Origin: Aphanothece sacrum FPU1 | GTDB lineage: Bacteria > Cyanobacteriota > Cyanobacteriia > Cyanobacteriales > Microcystaceae | Assembly (NCBI RefSeq): GCF_003864295.1 | Contig: NZ_BDQK01000009.1 | Span: 1 to 64,000, forward strand | Length of the DNA stretch: 64,000 nucleotides | Direction of reading: 5' to 3' | Part shown: positions 18,542 through 25,552 of the stretch, one piece after another | How the letters are laid out: every line of letters begins with the position of its first letter | How positions within the stretch are numbered: position 1 is the stretch's first letter | Translations under genes and position numbers: made by a program | Notes under the pieces: generated by a model | What the model was told of the DNA's origin: nothing | Databases searched by the model: none | The model's input: the letters and a program-made list of their open reading frames with translations, nothing else

Positions 18542-19273
18542 TTGGAAATTCATAAAGAGAAAATCCTGGTCGTTGATGATGAAGCGAGTATCCGCCGCAT
18601 TTTGGAAACCCGCCTGTCTATGATTGGCTATGATGTCGTTACCGCAGCCGATGGAGAGGAAGCCTTAGATATCTTTCACAAGACGGAACCTGACTTAGTG
18701 GTGTTAGATGTAATGATGCCTAAACTCGATGGTTACGGGGTGTGTCAGGAGTTACGCAAGGAATCGGATATTCCTATTATTATGTTAACGGCTTTAGGAG
18801 ATGTGGCCGATCGCATTACGGGATTAGAATTAGGAGCAGATGATTATGTCGTTAAACCTTTTTCTCCCAAAGAGTTAGAAGCTAGAATTCGTTCAGTATT
18901 ACGAAGGGTCGAAAAAAATGGGGCCCCTGGTATTCCCAGTTCTGGGGTTATTTCCATTGGTTCGATTAAAATTGATACTAATAAACGACAAGTTTATAAA
19001 GGAGATGAACGCATTCGTTTAACGGGAATGGAATTTAGTTTACTCGAATTATTAGTAAGTCGTTCGGGGGAACCTTTTTCTCGCTCAGAAATTTTACAAG
19101 AAGTCTGGGGTTATACCCCTGAACGTCATGTAGATACTCGTGTAGTAGATGTACATATTTCTCGTTTAAGGGCCAAATTAGAAGATGATCCGAGTAATCC
19201 TGAATTGATTCTAACTGCTAGAGGAACAGGTTATCTTTTTCAACGAATTTTAGAACCTGGAGAAGAATTATAA
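18542..19273 (+). CDS. rpaB: OmpR-family response regulator RpaB (Ycf27)
   Basis: Essential cyanobacterial regulator of light and stress genes, partner of the NblS/Hik33 kinase. The receiver domain begins KILVVDDEASIRRILETRL and has the phosphorylated Asp in LVVLDVMMPKLDGYG and the Lys in VKPFSP. The winged-helix DNA-binding domain ends with ARGTGYLFQ. Start: GTG 18530, TTG 18533 and TTG 18542 are all in frame after AAGGAG; TTG 18542 gives MEIHKEKILVVDDE, matching the N-terminus I recall for RpaB proteins, with an 11-base spacing. A strong hairpin terminator follows. Confidence 0.93.
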   Translation: MEIHKEKILVVDDEASIRRILETRLSMIGYDVVTAADGEEALDIFHKTEPDLVVLDVMMPKLDGYGVCQELRKESDIPIIMLTALGDVADRITGLELGADDYVVKPFSPKELEARIRSVLRRVEKNGAPGIPSSGVISIGSIKIDTNKRQVYKGDERIRLTGMEFSLLELLVSRSGEPFSRSEILQEVWGYTPERHVDTRVVDVHISRLRAKLEDDPSNPELILTARGTGYLFQRILEPGEEL

Positions 19274-19305
19274 GGAGATTAATTAATAACTAATAATCTC
19301 ACATT

Positions 19306-19327
19306 AGCCCGCAAAGGCGGGCTTTAT
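19306..19327 (+). terminator. Rho-independent terminator after rpaB
   Basis: AGCCCGC (19306-19312) pairs perfectly with GCGGGCT (19317-19323) around AAAG, then TTTATTTA. A GC-rich stem in otherwise AT-rich DNA 30 bases after the rpaB stop. Confidence 0.85.
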
Positions 19328-19364
19328 TTACATAGTATTTTTTTACGAACTGTCGTGAGAATAT

Positions 19365-19445
19365 GGGCAGAGCGAGACTTGAACTCGCATGACCGAAGCC
19401 GCCGCATTTTGAGTGCGGTGCGTCTACCAATTCCGCCATCCGCCC
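19365..19445 (-). tRNA. tRNA-Leu (CAA)
   Basis: Class II tRNA without encoded CCA. The seven-pair acceptor stem is GGGCGGA/TCTGCCC with one G-T pair; the D region is AATTGGTAGACGC; the anticodon loop CTCAAAA gives CAA between CCGCA and TGCGG; a variable arm and the GAGTTCAAGTCTCGC T arm follow. The first 22 bases on the minus strand overlap the end of the M48 protease reading frame. Confidence 0.95.
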
Positions 19446-20299
19446 TTGGGATTCGCTTTTTGATTATACTCTATTTGGCGCGTTTCTAACAAGTGGTTAT
19501 AATCTTGTGAAGTAGCCCAACGATCAATCTCTCTAGCCCGCAATACTGGGACTGGATGGGTTAATTGTTCCGTTTGTAGCTGTTTGAGCATTTCTCCTAA
19601 TATGGTGTCGCTAATAGCATCGTAATCCCTCGCTTGTTGAATAAATGCCTCTAGGTTTAACTGTGGGGCCAAAGTGGGGGAACCTCCGGCCAACTTCATT
19701 AAAATTGACATAATAACTTTGGGGTCTTGGGTCGCTAATAAAGCGGCGCGATCGCAACTAAATTCTGCACAGCGCAACCATTCTAACATTTGGTTTTGTA
19801 ACGATTGGGCGATAGCTGTTCCCCAATTGGGCAATAATCTAGCCCCTAAAACCATCATATTTGCTAAGGTTAAGTAAACCCCATGTTCACACTTAAGATG
19901 ACCTAATTCATGGGCCATTACCCCTTGAATTTCTTGAGGGGTTAACATTTCAATCAGGGAAGTATGTAACACCATAAAGGGTTGTTTTCCCTGCATAGCA
20001 AAGGTATAAGCGTTAGGGACGGGATTTTGCTGGATATATAATTGAGGCGGTTCCATATCGAGGATACCACAAGCATCAGTCAGCAAATTGTACAGATGGG
20101 GGAGTTGTTTGTCGTTAACGAGAATACTAGCAGCAATATTATTGAGATAGAAAAATTGTTCCGCGACGGAACCCAGTAAACTTCGTACCATCATATCGAG
20201 GCCCGGAAGTTGTTTTAAGGTGGCAGTAGCTTGTTGGTCGAGAGGATGACGAAAATCATCCGCTTTGAGTCCTATTAACTGGGTTTTTGACAAATTCAT
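19424..20299 (-). CDS. M48 family zinc metalloprotease
   Basis: Predicted protease of 291 residues. HELGHLKCEHG (about residue 147) is the HExxH zinc motif, and the third ligand region is CAEFSCDRAAL (about residue 202), as in M48 enzymes such as HtpX and Ste24. Weak hydrophobic segments around residues 155-175 suggest membrane association. ATG 20299 is preferred to TTG 20323 because it gives MNLSKTQLIGLKADDFRHPL and does not overlap the upstream gene. Unusually, the frame has no stop until 19424, inside the tRNA-Leu gene, so the last residues (GGWRNW) are read from tRNA sequence. The upstream TPR gene is five bases away, suggesting an operon. Confidence 0.85.
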   Translation of the reverse strand: MNLSKTQLIGLKADDFRHPLDQQATATLKQLPGLDMMVRSLLGSVAEQFFYLNNIAASILVNDKQLPHLYNLLTDACGILDMEPPQLYIQQNPVPNAYTFAMQGKQPFMVLHTSLIEMLTPQEIQGVMAHELGHLKCEHGVYLTLANMMVLGARLLPNWGTAIAQSLQNQMLEWLRCAEFSCDRAALLATQDPKVIMSILMKLAGGSPTLAPQLNLEAFIQQARDYDAISDTILGEMLKQLQTEQLTHPVPVLRAREIDRWATSQDYNHLLETRQIEYNQKANPKGGWRNW

Positions 20300-20304
20300 A
20301 ATTA

Positions 20305-20727
20305 TTAGGCAGAAAATAACCAATCTTTAACCCGTTGCAGACTTTTCCAGTCGGGTTTACGAGTTAAACCGTCTTCGATATTATCAGCCACATCATCCCG
20401 AATGTTTTTGTCGAGGGAGATGATTTGTTGGGCTGCTTCTATGTGAACTCTGACCCCTGTAGACCCGTTATCTAACATGGCTAAGGCTAGATTAACACGA
20501 GATTGAGGCGGTCTACCATCGAGTTTAACACTTTTTTGAGCAGCTTTGAGGGCCAGTGCTGGTTTTTCGTCGAGTAAGTATAACCAAGCTAAACAGGCCC
20601 AAGCGGGGGCATTTTTGGGGGCGCAATCGCAAATTTGTTTAAAATGAGGAATTAGGGTGGCGGGAGATTCTCCTTGTTTATATCGTTCTAATCCTTCTTC
20701 AAAGGCGGTTTCTAAAGAATCGGTCAT
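20305..20727 (-). CDS. Tetratricopeptide-repeat protein
   Basis: A 140-residue helical protein with TPR-like units, best seen at APAWACLAWLYLLDEKPALA and the following RVNLALAMLDNG. Such domains bind other proteins. The gene ends five bases before the M48 protease start, so the two are probably cotranscribed and the TPR protein may assist the protease; that is inference from position only. A heptanucleotide repeat lies directly in front of its start codon. Confidence 0.75.
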   Translation of the reverse strand: MTDSLETAFEEGLERYKQGESPATLIPHFKQICDCAPKNAPAWACLAWLYLLDEKPALALKAAQKSVKLDGRPPQSRVNLALAMLDNGSTGVRVHIEAAQQIISLDKNIRDDVADNIEDGLTRKPDWKSLQRVKDWLFSA

Positions 20728-20730
20728 TTC

Positions 20731-20764
20731 AGTTATCAGTTATCAGTTATCAGTTATCAGTTAC
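20731..20764. repeat. Heptanucleotide tandem repeat AGTTATC
   Basis: Four exact copies of AGTTATC plus a partial fifth, immediately upstream of the TPR gene start. A second heptamer family distinct from GGGAACA. Confidence 0.9.
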
Positions 20765-20944
20765 TACCGCCAACAAGTCGGTAGCTTGAAGCAACGAATA
20801 TTTTTATTTATATCCCCTTAAAAGAGGCGGCTTGAAACCTTTTTTTTGGTCATATTTAGGTCACAAAATGAATATCAATCAACAATATAGCAAAATTTGA
20901 ACTAAATGGGGTTAGGGATTTGGTAGTCCCCAACCCGATGAAAT

Positions 20945-21301
20945 TTATACGCCGAAAGATTTCCCACAACCGCAGGTTTGATTGGCGTTAGGATTAGTAA
21001 ATTGGAAACCACCACCGATCATGGCATTACTGTAGTCGAGAACCAGTCCATAGAGATACAGGAGACTTTTGCGATCGCAGATTAGTTTAAATCCCTCATA
21101 GTCGAAGACTTCATCTTGTTGAGTATTTTGACCGGGTTCTTCAAATTCCATCATATAGGACATTCCTGAACATCCTCCCTGACGAACCCCTACACGCAAG
21201 CAAAGATCTTTTCCTTGTTGTTCTCGTAACATTAGGACATGATTGAGGGCAGTTTCGGTCAGTTGAATGCCTTTGGCTTGGACTTGAGTTGCTTGTGTCA
21301 T
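20945..21301 (-). CDS. A-type iron-sulfur carrier protein (SufA/IscA family)
   Basis: A 118-residue HesB/IscA-fold protein that carries nascent Fe-S clusters to apoproteins. The three conserved cysteines are in RQGGCSGMSYMMEFEE (about residue 43) and in TCGCGKSFGV at the C-terminus. The cyanobacterial insert CDRKSLLYLYGLVLDYS is present. The sequence is closer to the SufA-like (slr1417-type) cyanobacterial protein than to the second IscA paralogue, by memory of the family. Appears monocistronic. Confidence 0.92.
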   Translation of the reverse strand: MTQATQVQAKGIQLTETALNHVLMLREQQGKDLCLRVGVRQGGCSGMSYMMEFEEPGQNTQQDEVFDYEGFKLICDRKSLLYLYGLVLDYSNAMIGGGFQFTNPNANQTCGCGKSFGV

Positions 21302-21438
21302 CGGTACTGATAACTCCTAAAAGCGATTGAGTCGTTAAACTTTGGATAGTTTGTCTACCAACTTTAATCATAGCGATTTTTCTGCTACTAATACTATAAA
21401 TTTTACCGTAACGTTTATTTTTGTCCAGCTACTTATTT

Positions 21439-21463
21439 GTTGGGTTTCGTGCCTCAACCCAAC
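21439..21463. repeat. Palindromic repeat, second copy of the 10979 element
   Basis: GTTGGGTT and AACCCAAC with a nine-base spacer differing by one base from the copy at 10979-11003. Lies between the Fe-S carrier gene and the RNA methyltransferase gene. Confidence 0.8.
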
Positions 21464-21550
21464 CTACAATCTATAAAGTTTGATCATTGTAAGGATCAAT
21501 GGCCGTTGACCCCTACTTTTATGTGTGGGAGAATGGTTTGTAAATAATTA

Positions 21551-22339
21551 TCAATTGTCCATTGTTCGTTGTCGTTTGGCTTCATATAAGATTAATGCTG
21601 CTGCGATCGCTACATTTAAGGATTCAACTCCTTTACCTAAAGGAATGGTCACGGTTTCATCAGCTAAATTAATTAAATCTTGAGATAATCCTGCTCCTTC
21701 ATTTCCTAGTAAAATTAAAGTTGGTTGAGTTAAATCTAAATCCCAATAAGTTCGATTAACATCTGGTAAAGTAGCAATAACTTTTACCCCACCTTCTTGA
21801 TAGGTTTTAATGAGATTAACTAAGTCTGAAGTCATGGTAATTGGAAGATGAAACCAAGCTCCAGCAGAGGCTCGTAATACTTTAGGATGATCAATATCAA
21901 CACTATCATCACTTAACCAAATTCCATCAATTTCTATCGCTGCGGCGGTTCTAATAATAGTGCCTAAATTGCCCGGATCTTGTAATCTTTCTAAGATTAA
22001 CCCTAAACGAAAATCCGCGATCGCTGAAGTCATCAAAGGTTGATAAACGGCTGTTGTAATGACCCCATCAGGATTAACAGTGGTAGCCATAGTTTCCAGA
22101 ACTTCTGGGGTTACTAACTCGCTACGTTGAGCCTTTTGACTAGCTTTTGAGTGCAATTGAGGATAACGAATAAACCATTGCTCAGTATAACACAGAGTCA
22201 CAAGGGAACAATTCGTATCACAGGCAGTCTCTAATAAGTGAGTTCCTTCCAAAAGAAACAGGTTTTGTTCGCGCCGTCCCTTAGTACGATGCAATTGTCT
22301 AATCTGCTTAACGAGAGGATTCCTAACACTGGTAATCAT
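21551..22339 (-). CDS. SpoU/TrmH-family RNA 2'-O-methyltransferase
   Basis: A 262-residue SPOUT methyltransferase that methylates ribose in rRNA or tRNA. The N-terminal substrate-binding domain starts with VRNPLVKQIRQLHRTKGRR; the three SpoU motifs are LQDPGNLGTIIRTA (about residue 135), LILLGNEGAGLSQDL (about 212) and VTIPLGKGVESLNVAIAAAL at the C-terminus, which form the knotted SAM site. It resembles RlmB/TsnR-like rRNA enzymes; exact target unknown. A tRNA-Leu gene lies 36 bases upstream. Confidence 0.93.
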   Translation of the reverse strand: MITSVRNPLVKQIRQLHRTKGRREQNLFLLEGTHLLETACDTNCSLVTLCYTEQWFIRYPQLHSKASQKAQRSELVTPEVLETMATTVNPDGVITTAVYQPLMTSAIADFRLGLILERLQDPGNLGTIIRTAAAIEIDGIWLSDDSVDIDHPKVLRASAGAWFHLPITMTSDLVNLIKTYQEGGVKVIATLPDVNRTYWDLDLTQPTLILLGNEGAGLSQDLINLADETVTIPLGKGVESLNVAIAAALILYEAKRQRTMDN

Positions 22340-22375
22340 TAGGGAGAGGGAAGATTAAAACTCCTCATTGTTGAT

Positions 22376-22458
22376 GCGGAACTCGGGACTTGAACCCGAA
22401 AGTCCTTGCGGACACTAGAACCTGAATCTAGCGCGTCTACCAATTCCGCCAGTTCCGC
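22376..22458 (-). tRNA. tRNA-Leu (CAG)
   Basis: Class II tRNA. Acceptor stem GCGGAAC/GTTCCGC, D region AATTGGTAGACGC, anticodon stem CTAGA/TCTAG with loop TTCAGGT giving CAG, a long variable arm (GTCCGCAAGGAC) and T arm CGGGTTCAAGTCCCG. CCA is not encoded. Second tRNA-Leu in 3 kb. Confidence 0.96.
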
Positions 22459-22703
22459 ATTTTAATAACCAAATCCCTATTATTACTCAACTTATGCTAT
22501 AAGTCAAGTTTTTTTCTGGAGAAGCCAGTTGTTGAACTCAAGAATTAGGAAGGGAAATTCCACCGAATAATCACCGTTGTGGAACTTAAACTAGACTTTT
22601 TTCATCATTCGGGTTACATTGTAAGCGAATTTAGCCCGAACACTATAACTGTTTATAGTTTTTGGAGGATATAACCATAAAACGCTCTTATATATCGAAT
22701 CCT

Positions 22704-24032
22704 ATGGCTGCTAATCTAGAAACCAAAGAACCCATCTTAGAAATCAAGGGACGTAACTCGTTAAAGGGAGAAGTCACCATTAGTGGGGCGAAAAATTCGG
22801 CCTTGGTGCTGATGGCTGGAGCATTGCTTTGTTCTGAAGACTGTCGCTTACGAAATCTACCCTCTTTAGTAGATATCCACTGCATGACCCAAATTTTGGC
22901 GGCTTTAGGGGTTAAGTTACAAAGAAATGGTGATATATTAGAAATTAATGCCAGAGATATCGGACATGATCAAGCTCCTTATGAGTTGGTATCTCAACTG
23001 CGGGCCAGTTTCTTTGTCATTGGCCCCTTATTAGCGCGGTTAGGGATGACTCGCGTTCCCTTACCTGGAGGATGTGCGATCGGTGCTAGACCTGTCGATC
23101 TCCATGTACAAGGTTTACAGGCAATGGGAGCGGATGTTCGCATTGAACATGGGGTAGTTCATGCTTGCGTTAAAGGAAATCGCAAACGGTTACAAGGGGC
23201 GAAAATTTATTTAGATTATCCCAGTGTGGGGGCCACCGAAACCATTATGATGGCGGCCACTTTAGCTGAGGGAGAAACTATCATTGAAAATGCGGCCCAA
23301 GAACCAGAAATAATCGATTTAGCGAATTTCTGCCGGTCTATGGGGGCTAATATTAAAGGAGCCGGAACCAATACAATTGTCATTTCTGGGGTAGAACGGC
23401 TTCATAGTACAGAATATCATGTGATTCCTGATCGCATTGAAGCTGGAACTTTTTTAATTGCGGGGGCCATCACTCATTCAGAAATTAGTCTTGCACCTGT
23501 GTTTCCTGAGCATTTAGCCTCGGTGATTGCTAAATTACAGGCGATGGGGCCTAAAGTTATTTTAGAAGGGTCTGATCGCCTACGATTGATTCCTGGAGAA
23601 TTACGGGGTACGGATATTGAAACCTTGCCTTTTCCTGGTTTTCCCACGGATATGCAGGCCCAGTTTATGGCCCTGTTAACCTTAAGTGAGGGAAGCAGTG
23701 TAGTGACAGAAACGGTGTTTGAGAATCGTTTTGGCCATGTGGCAGAATTACAACGTATGGGGGCTGATATTCGCGTTAAGGGCAAAATTGCTGTAGTTCG
23801 GGGGGTTCCTTTCCTTTCTGGTGCGCCTGTGATGGCTACAGATTTACGGGCTTCTGCTGCCTTAGTTTTAGCCGGATTAGCTGCCCAAGGAACTACAGTA
23901 GTACAAGGTTTGCAGCATTTAGATCGAGGCTATGATAATTTAGCAGGAAAGTTACAGAAGTTAGGGGCTAATCTTCGTCGGGTGAATGGGACAGTTTCCC
24001 AAAAATCCGAGGAATATTCAACCATTCGTTAG
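22704..24032 (+). CDS. murA: UDP-N-acetylglucosamine 1-carboxyvinyltransferase
   Basis: First committed enzyme of peptidoglycan synthesis, transferring enolpyruvate from PEP to UDP-GlcNAc in the cytoplasm. [16 protein letters not shown] near the N-terminus binds substrate; [15 protein letters not shown] contains the catalytic Cys (the fosfomycin target); [19 protein letters not shown] is the C-terminal signature. About 442 residues from ATG 22704. A TTG at 22662 is in frame but coincides with GGAGG of a ribosome-binding site, and [16 protein letters not shown] fits family N-termini better; the long spacing leaves the start uncertain. Confidence 0.95.
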   Translation: MAANLETKEPILEIKGRNSLKGEVTISGAKNSALVLMAGALLCSEDCRLRNLPSLVDIHCMTQILAALGVKLQRNGDILEINARDIGHDQAPYELVSQLRASFFVIGPLLARLGMTRVPLPGGCAIGARPVDLHVQGLQAMGADVRIEHGVVHACVKGNRKRLQGAKIYLDYPSVGATETIMMAATLAEGETIIENAAQEPEIIDLANFCRSMGANIKGAGTNTIVISGVERLHSTEYHVIPDRIEAGTFLIAGAITHSEISLAPVFPEHLASVIAKLQAMGPKVILEGSDRLRLIPGELRGTDIETLPFPGFPTDMQAQFMALLTLSEGSSVVTETVFENRFGHVAELQRMGADIRVKGKIAVVRGVPFLSGAPVMATDLRASAALVLAGLAAQGTTVVQGLQHLDRGYDNLAGKLQKLGANLRRVNGTVSQKSEEYSTIR

Positions 24033-24139
24033 GTTTGAGGGGAAATGGTCTTGGTCTGTTTCCCCTAATTTTAGAGTATGGAATTTTTTCTTATCTTTTA
24101 AGCCCCATCTTTTGAAACAGCCGTTATGCTAGAAGAATA

Positions 24140-24208
24140 ATCAGTTCAGTGACCCTACGCCCTATAGTCGAACCCATCCTAACCCGTCTGAACTGATATA
24201 TGCTTTTT
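24140..24208 (+). ncRNA. Possible structured RNA with 10-bp closing stem
   Basis: ATCAGTTCAG (24140-24149) pairs perfectly with CTGAACTGAT (24188-24197), enclosing 38 C-rich bases with several CCTA/ACCC runs, and TTTTT follows at 24204-24208. The loop is too large for a simple terminator. No known RNA family is recognised. It lies between murA and the J-domain gene and could be a small RNA or a leader of the latter. Confidence 0.35.
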
Positions 24209-24229
24209 GGTTAGTTTAGCTGCGTGGTC

Positions 24230-24910
24230 ATGAAAGAAATAGAACAGTATTACAAAGTGTTAGGATTACAGATAGGCGCATCTCTTGAGGAGATTAACCA
24301 AGCCTATCGTGATTTAGCGTTCATTTGGCATCCTGATCGTCTGCCGAAGGATAATGAGCGATTATTAGCTAAAGCGGTGGCTAAACTCCAAGAAATTAAT
24401 CACGCTCGTGAACAACTTAAGTCGGTTCAAGTATTATCTAAACCGTCGAGTCGGACTCCAGTTACTCAAGAAAAAACTGCTCCTTCTACTGCCACTAATT
24501 ATCGTTATCGTCGTCCTTCTCAAAGTCAAGCAGAACGTCCCTATTATCGAGATTTAACGGGAGTTGATTTGAGGGGGGCTAATTTAAAAGAAAAGGATTT
24601 ATCGGGTAGAAAACTCATTCAAGCGAATTTAAGTTATGCGGATTTGAGTGATACTTTTTTGCATAAAGTTAATTTAGAACAGGCTAATTTATTTCGGGCT
24701 AATTTATTTCGGGCTAATTTACTTGAGGCTAATTTACGTCAAGCTAATTTACAGGAAGTTAATTTAATTGGGGCAGATTTGAGTGGGGCAGATTTAACCG
24801 AGGCGGATTTATCTGGGGCAAAAGTTGGGGCAGGAAATCGAATTTTAGTGAAGTTAACGGGGACAATTTTAAGGGGAGCAATTTTGCCTGATGGAAGCAT
24901 TCATCCTTAG
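24230..24910 (+). CDS. J-domain/pentapeptide-repeat fusion protein
   Basis: A 226-residue protein. The N-terminal J domain (residues about 5-62) has YYKVLGLQIGASLEEINQAY and the essential HPD in WHPDRLP, so it should stimulate DnaK ATPase. A polar linker follows. The C-terminal half is a run of pentapeptide repeats of the A(D/N)Lxx type (for example ANLFRANLFRANLLEANLRQ), which fold as a right-handed quadrilateral beta-helix. Such fusions occur in cyanobacteria; the target of the chaperone activity is unknown. ATG 24230 is preferred over GTG 24224. Confidence 0.88.
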   Translation: MKEIEQYYKVLGLQIGASLEEINQAYRDLAFIWHPDRLPKDNERLLAKAVAKLQEINHAREQLKSVQVLSKPSSRTPVTQEKTAPSTATNYRYRRPSQSQAERPYYRDLTGVDLRGANLKEKDLSGRKLIQANLSYADLSDTFLHKVNLEQANLFRANLFRANLLEANLRQANLQEVNLIGADLSGADLTEADLSGAKVGAGNRILVKLTGTILRGAILPDGSIHP

Positions 24911-24938
24911 AGTTAACTTGTGATTTATCGGGGAATAA

Positions 24939-25082
24939 ATCAATGTTACAGTCTATACCATACGAGAACAAAAAATACGACTCATATCCACAAGACGCGC
25001 TAATACAGAGGAGAGAAAAATTTATTATGCCTATGTCAAGAGAGGAACAATTAAAGATCCTTGGTCAGATGAAAGATTCTGA
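24939..25082 (+). pseudogene. BrnT toxin C-terminal remnant
   Basis: In a different frame from the BrnA gene, bases 24939 to about 25025 read VTVYTIREQKIRLISTRRAN followed by TEERKIYYA, which is the typical C-terminus of BrnT toxins (xRIISARxATxxERxxYE). The N-terminal two thirds are missing and a stop lies just upstream at 24936-24938. After the conserved end the frame runs on to 25082 without homology. The toxin has been deleted, leaving its 3' end next to the antitoxin. Confidence 0.65.
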
Positions 25083-25278
25083 TATAGATTATTCAGATGT
25101 ACCTGCTACTGATGCTGAATTTTGGCAAGAAGCGACTGTTAACCCTGCGATAAAAGTTCCTGTAACTATACAGCTTGATCCCTCAGTTATTGCTTGGTAC
25201 AAACAACAAGTTCCCCAAGGATATCAGTCTTTAATTAATAGTGTACTCGAAAAATATATGATAGATCATACTCCCTAA
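25027..25278 (+). CDS. BrnA-family antitoxin, now without its toxin
   Basis: An 83-residue protein starting MPMSREEQLKIL, with the BrnA pattern: DIDYSDVPATDAEFWQEA, then VPVTIQLDPSVIAWYKQQ and GYQSLINSVLEKYM, a ribbon-helix-helix-like C-terminus that binds DNA. ATG 25027 is chosen; the in-frame ATG 24943 would read through the BrnT remnant out of frame. Normal BrnT/BrnA operons have the toxin first; only a shred of it remains, so this is an orphan antitoxin. Confidence 0.72.
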   Translation: MPMSREEQLKILGQMKDSDIDYSDVPATDAEFWQEATVNPAIKVPVTIQLDPSVIAWYKQQVPQGYQSLINSVLEKYMIDHTP

Positions 25279-25515
25279 ATATTGCCCTGAATGACCCCGA
25301 AAGAGCAGCAGGAAATATCCAAATAGCATTAGAAGAAAAAGATCGATTAACTGGACTTTTAAAACTAACCAACAGGAATTGTTAAATTGAAAGGTTCTGC
25401 TAATGAATATCGTCTTCGGATAGGGGATTATCGGGTTCGTTATGAAATTGATGACTCTAATCAAAAAATACAGATTTTACAGTGTAAACATCGAAAAGAT
25501 GTTTATCGTAAATAA
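25278..25515 (+). pseudogene. RelE-type toxin remnant with a possible antitoxin shred
   Basis: From 25369 a frame reads PTGIVKLKGSANEYRLRIG, then DYRVRYEI, ending HRKDVYRK and TAA (25513-25515), which is the C-terminal half of a RelE toxin. The N-terminal half is lost. Another frame from 25278 to 25385 reads IALNDPERAAGNIQIALEEK, which may be part of an addiction-module antidote gene; that is tentative. The RelE stop codon coincides with the first bases of a MITE end. Confidence 0.6.
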
Positions 25516-25538
25516 GCAGGTAGACAAAATTAATTACA
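25513..25538. repeat. Solo end of the MITE-like element
   Basis: Twenty-six bases beginning TAAGCAGGTAGACAAAAT match the terminal inverted repeat of the elements at 36606 and 44521 with one or two changes. The rest of the element is absent. Confidence 0.65.
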
Positions 25539-25552
25539 TATTAAAAAATTAA

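Noticed and set aside
24140-24208. Simple terminator of murA
   Set aside because: The hairpin begins about 108 bases after the murA stop and its loop is 38 bases, unlike an intrinsic terminator; kept instead as a possible structured RNA.
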